Source: Methylomonas methanica
Lineage (GTDB): Bacteria; Pseudomonadota; Gammaproteobacteria; Methylococcales; Methylomonadaceae
Length of the DNA: 64,000 nt
NCBI RefSeq assembly: GCF_001644035.1
Contig: NZ_LUUG01000053.1
Span: forward strand, 39,096-103,095
Reading direction: 5' to 3'
Translations under genes and position numbers: made by a program
Notes under the pieces: generated by a model
What the model was told of the DNA's origin: nothing
What the model saw: only the letters and a program-made list of their open reading frames with translations
Databases searched by the model: none
Shown here: piece after piece, positions 62,991 to 64,000 of the stretch
Position numbering within the stretch: the stretch's first letter is position 1
How the letters are laid out: the number at the start of each line of letters is the position of its first letter

Positions 62991-63965
62991 ATGGTCGATA
63001 AGCAAGAAAAAATTTATCTGGCGGGCCACCGAGGTATGGTTGGCTCGGCAATTTATCGGCAATTGACTGAGGCGGGTTATCAAAACATCGTGGTACGGAC
63101 TCATGCCGAATTGGATTTGACTGATCAAGCGGCGGTGCGGGAATTCATGGAGCAAGAGCGTCCGGATCGGGTGATTTTTGCGGCTGCCAAAGTAGGCGGT
63201 ATCCACGCTAATAACGAGTATCCTGCGGAGTTTATCTATCAAAATTTAATGATGGAAGCGAATGTGGTTCATCAAGCTTGGCAAGTAGGCTGCAAAAGCC
63301 TCTTGTTTTTGGGGAGTTCTTGTATATATCCGAAATTCGCCGAGCAGCCTATGCAAGAAAGCGCTTTGTTAACGGGGGTTTTGGAGTCGACCAATGAACC
63401 TTATGCAATTGCCAAGATTGCCGGAATCAAGTTGTGCGAGTCTTACAATCGTCAATATGGCGCGGATTATCGTTCGGTAATGCCGACTAATTTGTATGGT
63501 GAAAACGATAACTTTCATTTAGAAAATAGTCATGTAATTCCAGCTTTGATCAGGAAGTTTCATGACGCGAAAGTTAGCAATTCGCCAACCGTCAGTGTGT
63601 GGGGTAGCGGAAAGGCTATGCGCGAGTTTTTGCATGTTGAGGACATGGCGGCGGCTTGTCTGCATGTGATGGCCTTAGACAAAGAGAAATATCAATCTTG
63701 TACGGAACCAATGTTGTCGCATTTAAATGTCGGGACCGGTGAAGACGTAACTGTTCGCGAATTAGCCGAAACTATCCAGGATGTCGTTGGTTATCAGGGG
63801 CAAATTAGCTGGGATATTACCAAACCGGATGGTACTCCACGAAAATTGATGGATATATCAAAGCTCAAGTCTCTGGGTTGGCAGCCGAAAATTGCACTGA
63901 AAGAGGGGCTTGATCGCACTTACCGATGGTTTGTCGAACATCAAGGCCAGTTTAAAGCGCAATAG
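62991..63965 (+). CDS. fcl: GDP-L-fucose synthase
   Basis: Epimerase-reductase converting GDP-4-keto-6-deoxymannose to GDP-L-fucose. 324 aa: cofactor loop [31 protein letters not shown], and catalytic Tyr/Lys in [16 protein letters not shown], then [13 protein letters not shown]. It starts right after gmd in one operon. Only 35 bases follow before the window ends, so the rest of the polysaccharide locus is outside. Confidence 0.97.
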   Translation: MVDKQEKIYLAGHRGMVGSAIYRQLTEAGYQNIVVRTHAELDLTDQAAVREFMEQERPDRVIFAAAKVGGIHANNEYPAEFIYQNLMMEANVVHQAWQVGCKSLLFLGSSCIYPKFAEQPMQESALLTGVLESTNEPYAIAKIAGIKLCESYNRQYGADYRSVMPTNLYGENDNFHLENSHVIPALIRKFHDAKVSNSPTVSVWGSGKAMREFLHVEDMAAACLHVMALDKEKYQSCTEPMLSHLNVGTGEDVTVRELAETIQDVVGYQGQISWDITKPDGTPRKLMDISKLKSLGWQPKIALKEGLDRTYRWFVEHQGQFKAQ

Positions 63966-64000
63966 CATTTATTGGGCTCGCATCCACGCTCGCGGAAGGT

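Noticed and set aside
1..64000. tRNA, rRNA, CRISPR, prophage or IS elements
   Set aside because: No cloverleaf genes, regular spacer arrays, integrase or transposase genes were seen on reading both strands.

Overview
The window reads as chromosomal DNA of a gammaproteobacterium. Gene content and order fit the methanotroph order Methylococcales (Methylomonas-like): an EF-P lysylation locus, lptD-surA with divergent amgK-murU, accBC-prmA, an exosortase fused to EpsI, and a B12-dependent radical SAM protein. No methane or methanol oxidation gene is present, so this placement is inference. No tRNA, rRNA, CRISPR array, prophage or intact IS was seen.

Layout. 1-2.6 kb: translation factor EF-P with its lysine-modifying enzymes (epmB divergent from efp-epmA). 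2.66-5.4 kb: an orphan 91-aa protein behind an FNR-like promoter, then fmdB-aspS. 5.4-10.5 kb: pyrC, a lipid-linked glycosylation trio (GT39, GT2, LAB_N), a DUF4124 protein and hemJ. 10.5-17 kb: cell-wall recycling (murU, amgK) divergent from outer-membrane biogenesis (lptD, surA) and a helicase-less DbpA-type RNA-binding protein. 17-27 kb: a TonB-dependent receptor, RNase D, a very large MASE1-PAS-GGDEF-EAL sensor and two metal transporters. 27-32 kb: DUF2780 lipoprotein, nadA, a lytic transglycosylase and a three-domain lipoprotein. 32-40 kb: tamA-tamB, then a GGDEF-EAL enzyme overlapped by a BLUF blue-light sensor.

40.4-44.3 kb is the most accessory-looking part. It holds a B12/radical SAM protein, two very small minus-strand genes (one a TatA homologue), a GC-rich TolB-like propeller protein of foreign appearance, and one copy of a dispersed palindromic repeat. 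Other copies of this repeat lie near 19.6 and 37.9 kb.

44.3-60 kb is mostly housekeeping: rbgA, gap-pyk, uvrD, fxsA, cutA-dsbD-tlpA (with a DsbD carrying two alpha domains), aroQ-accB-accC-prmA-DUF3426-rlmI, and a pair of Cys-rich small proteins. 60-64 kb starts an exopolysaccharide/exosortase locus with GDP-fucose synthesis (gmd, fcl) that continues past the window end.

Envelope assembly is the commonest theme (LptD, SurA, TamAB, DsbD/TlpA, glycosyltransferases, exosortase). Cyclic-di-GMP signalling is represented by two multidomain proteins, one with a substituted GGDEF motif and one apparently coupled to blue light.
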